Below are positions 61,188-64,000 of a DNA stretch of 64,000 nt, piece by piece. Location: NCBI RefSeq assembly GCF_030848805.1, contig NC_092364.1, positions 14,303,447-14,367,446 of the forward strand, given 5' to 3'. The notes below the pieces were generated by a model, which made no database searches, was not told the origin of the DNA, and saw only the letters and a list, made by a program, of their open reading frames with translations. This stretch comes from Temnothorax longispinosus (taxonomy: Eukaryota; Arthropoda; Insecta; Hymenoptera; Formicidae). Position 1 is the stretch's first letter. Each line of letters begins with the position of its first letter. The position numbers were made by a program, and so were the translations under genes.

Positions 61188-63706
61188 TGTCAAATTATTC
61201 GTTTTCTTCCTTCGCGTGCGTATATTTCTGATATCTAAAATATATCGCTAGAATAAAAGAATAACTTTGAACAAGTAAGTATCTATCAACTTTGCGTTGA
61301 TAGACCCTTGATATGAAAAATGAAGTTGAGAAAAATGCGGGAACACATCCTCAATTCGATCTCGCTTCGTGTTGTCATTCCGTCGCCGTTCTTACCGTCG
61401 ACGCTCAGGAGAAACGTACACGTGCGTGTACAGACACTTTACAGAGGCGTGACGGCGGCGGTGTAAGGGGGTGCGCGCGACGATTCCGGCAAGCGCTCCC
61501 AATTACCTAAAATACACCCAACGCAGCGTCCCTTGATCTGTATAATTAACGCGTTAATCGTACCGCGCGGCCACCGGCGCGTGAGCGTGAAGCGCGTCGC
61601 TTTCCAATTTGCGAACGGCACTGCATTGTCGCGCAACGAAAGCAATCGTTACGCGCGATGATACGGCTGACGCGTCATGGCTCAGCAAGCGTTCGTTAAT
61701 TGAACACCGCGGATTAAAATCCACGATGGCTCGCCGACTCGTGTGTCACAGTTCCCAAGAAGATCGATTGGAGAGTCATTGACTTTTTCCGCGTCGCGAC
61801 TCGCGGCATTTCGATCAAATTCGGCGGCGCACAATTAAAATCACTTGTCTAAATCACTATTGACTAATATTGAAATCAAATGACTTGGATTTCCGACATA
61901 TTTAATTAAAAAGAGATTGTCCTAGATTATTTACTAACTTTGTAAGCATTTATCAGAGAATAATTTCACTTCATACTCGTTTTTTCAAACAAATAAATCA
62001 TCGGTTTCCCGAATTTTGAAATCTGTTATAATTTTTTCTTTTTGTAAAATGGGAACAGTAAAAATTCTAATCCTAATATACATGATCTAAAAAATTCAAC
62101 ATATTTATCTGCAAAAGGTAAAAAATATTTAAGTCTCCTTTCTCCTTATACGATGCAAATTTAATCAAAATAAGAATTTCACTAATCATAGTAATCATAA
62201 TAACGCTAATATTTCTACTTAAACTCTTCTATACCTAATGGATTGAAGTAGAAAAGTCAGGAAAGATTAAGAATAAACTGCAAATTACAACATGAACATC
62301 TGAACTGAACGCGTCTCTCAATATTCTAACGTTATCAGAAATGACAGAAATTTTCATTGTTATCGCGCAATAGTGTCATTAGAGTTAGTGTCGCGGTACA
62401 TAACTAAAGCAAACATCAGCAGTATAAAGCTGCAATCGTCGTCCGCACTGACGGCAGTTCGCGGCGAATTCCGCGTTGTCGGAACGTTAATGTGGAAACG
62501 TACTCCTTTACATCGCGCTGCGAAACGCGCTCTCGTAGGTGGAGATAGGGTTAACCTTAGGATTCAGTAGTTCGTCTGCGAGGCGTCTTAACGTTTTGAA
62601 ACACCGCAGCTAAATATTCATCGCGTCGAAACGTAAGCACTGAACATCTGCGTTGCGCAGCCAACAGCCGCCCTTAAGCCGCTCTAATCCGGCGTTTCAC
62701 GAATAGCGGAATTAAAATTACACCACGACGACGAACTGTCTCTTCCTCCTCTCGAGTCTCGTTCTCAAGAAAGACCCGTATGGAAAATTAAAAAAAAATT
62801 ACCTCGACTATTTGCATACTTTTAAGAGACAAAGATATAGAAATGTGAAAAGTAGAATTTTTACAGGCTATTTTTTCAGTTTATTTCCTTGTCGAAGTTT
62901 ATATTCTTTAACGATAATGATATAATAATCTTTGATAAATTAATCTTGAATTAAATCTCTTTTTTAGAAATGATACAAGAATATAATTCTTTACAATTCT
63001 GTAATTTGCAATATTTTTAGTATTTTCATAATTTGAATTACGATTATTGTTTTGCTAAACAAAAAATTTCGCACAGTCTATTTGAAATGAAAAGATAAAA
63101 CTGTTTCTTTTGTTAAACTTTATTCCCTTCAGATTTTCGATTACTTTAAATTCAAAATAACATTGATATCCCAACGTTGACATAATTTCTCTTGTAATGT
63201 CTTCCATTCGAAAGGAAAAGCGTTGAATTTGGGGCAGTGCATAGTTAGGAGAAATAACTTCGTCGCTGTGCGCATTCCTGAATTAATGCCACGAAGCGGC
63301 GTATTTCTACGCGATACGTATATATCCGGACAAAACCGGTGCGGTGATATGAGTAATTACGGGCACGGAGAAATTCGCTAGACGGAGGACTTGGATTCGC
63401 TTTTAAACTTTCCGAAATGCGAGTGTGGCGTGGTGCATTGGGCGTAAACTCCCGGATAAGTTGCCACCACAATTCACTTCGCCATCGACTACCTCTCCGT
63501 CGCATTGTTTCCATTCATTCTAGGTATGCGTACGCCCTTTGTCAGACGCTTTTGAGCGTCATTGTGCCGAGAATACCGAGCAAACATACTCTCGCATCTC
63601 GAAGTAGCCGCGTAATCTCACTCGATAGCCCGACATCTAGGAACCGGAGCGAACGCGTTCACGGTCAGAAACGGATCGATTCTAGGCGCCGAAATGAAAT
63701 AAATAA
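61188..63706. other. unique DNA, nothing recognised
   Basis: CpG-rich at 61.3-61.8 and 62.4-62.75 kb, AT-rich between and after. No exon or repeat recognised. Confidence 0.4.
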
Positions 63707-63730
63707 TATATCCGAGAGAGAGAGAGAGAG
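63707..63730. repeat. short (GA)n tract
   Basis: About 9 GA units. Confidence 0.85.
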
Positions 63731-64000
63731 CTCAATCGCCCTTTGAAGTTTTCTTTTATTTCACATCAAATAGCAAAGAAGAACCGCTCGCTGCATCCTC
63801 ATAGCGGCGCATCTTGCGGCTTTGCGTAATTAATCAGGAACGGCTCGAGTACCTTACGGAAGTTATCATTCGCGATAATTAAGCTAATTGCCGATCAATA
63901 ATTCGCCGTGCGCTTGACCGCGATCGAAAGTAGGACGGCTAATAACCGGGCAACGAGAAGATCGCGGGAGGCGCACAAAGCGCCCTTGAATATTCAGCCG
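63731..64000. other. unique DNA to window end
   Basis: Nothing recognised. Confidence 0.5.

Overview
This 64 kb window looks like nuclear DNA of an insect. An ant or another hymenopteran is my best guess, inferred from the CpG-rich unique sequence, abundant short microsatellites, and the mix of hAT (ZMYM1-like), piggyBac-type TTAA, TA-target, Helitron and tRNA-derived SINE repeats. I recognise no host protein-coding exon, no functional tRNA or rRNA gene, no CRISPR array and no prokaryotic operon structure. It reads as an intergenic region, or the interior of very large introns, with scattered transposon copies. Most open frames are compositional (GC-rich DNA or dinucleotide repeats).

Layout. 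1-8 kb: mostly unique CpG-rich DNA with a diverged tandem duplication (about 1.80-2.33 kb) and a two-copy 260 bp tandem duplication (7.01-7.55 kb). 8.2-8.8 and 9.7-10.4 kb: GC-rich, possibly promoter-like blocks around a 146 bp hairpin element. 11-15.2 kb: a G-quadruplex motif, a CG/CA microsatellite and two palindromic TA-target MITEs. 15.4-17.4 kb: four diverged copies of an unidentified repeat. 22.0-22.55 kb: a near-perfect hairpin beside a TTAA-flanked piggyBac-type MITE. 28.0-29.2 kb: a second TTAA-bounded element. 32.4-33.1 kb: a CACTA-like element. 35.6 and 38.6-39.45 kb: two more TA-target elements. 42.2 kb: a compact foldable hairpin of unknown nature. 45.1-46.4 kb: one DNA transposon nested inside another, with a clear 8 bp target duplication. 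48.35-50.15 kb: a 1.8 kb foldback carrying two mirrored copies of the C-terminal end of a cysteine-rich (CXC-like) protein. 51.1-53.35 kb: a hAT transposase pseudogene with at least four frame breaks. 54.36-55.65 kb: a non-autonomous Helitron with an internal tandem array, into which a tRNA-derived SINE inserted with a 17 bp target duplication. 56.1-56.7 kb: a 281 bp two-copy tandem duplication. 57-64 kb: mostly unique DNA with a (CGA)n tract and one degraded MITE related to the copy at 13.3 kb.

The only proteins I can name are transposon remnants, so there is no pathway to describe. What the sequence records is a history of insertion: SINE into Helitron, an 8 bp target-duplication element into a TA-target element, and a piggyBac-type MITE beside a hairpin. 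The most unusual object is the 48-50 kb foldback, in which the 3' end of an element has been duplicated in inverted orientation around an unduplicated spacer of about 119 bp.
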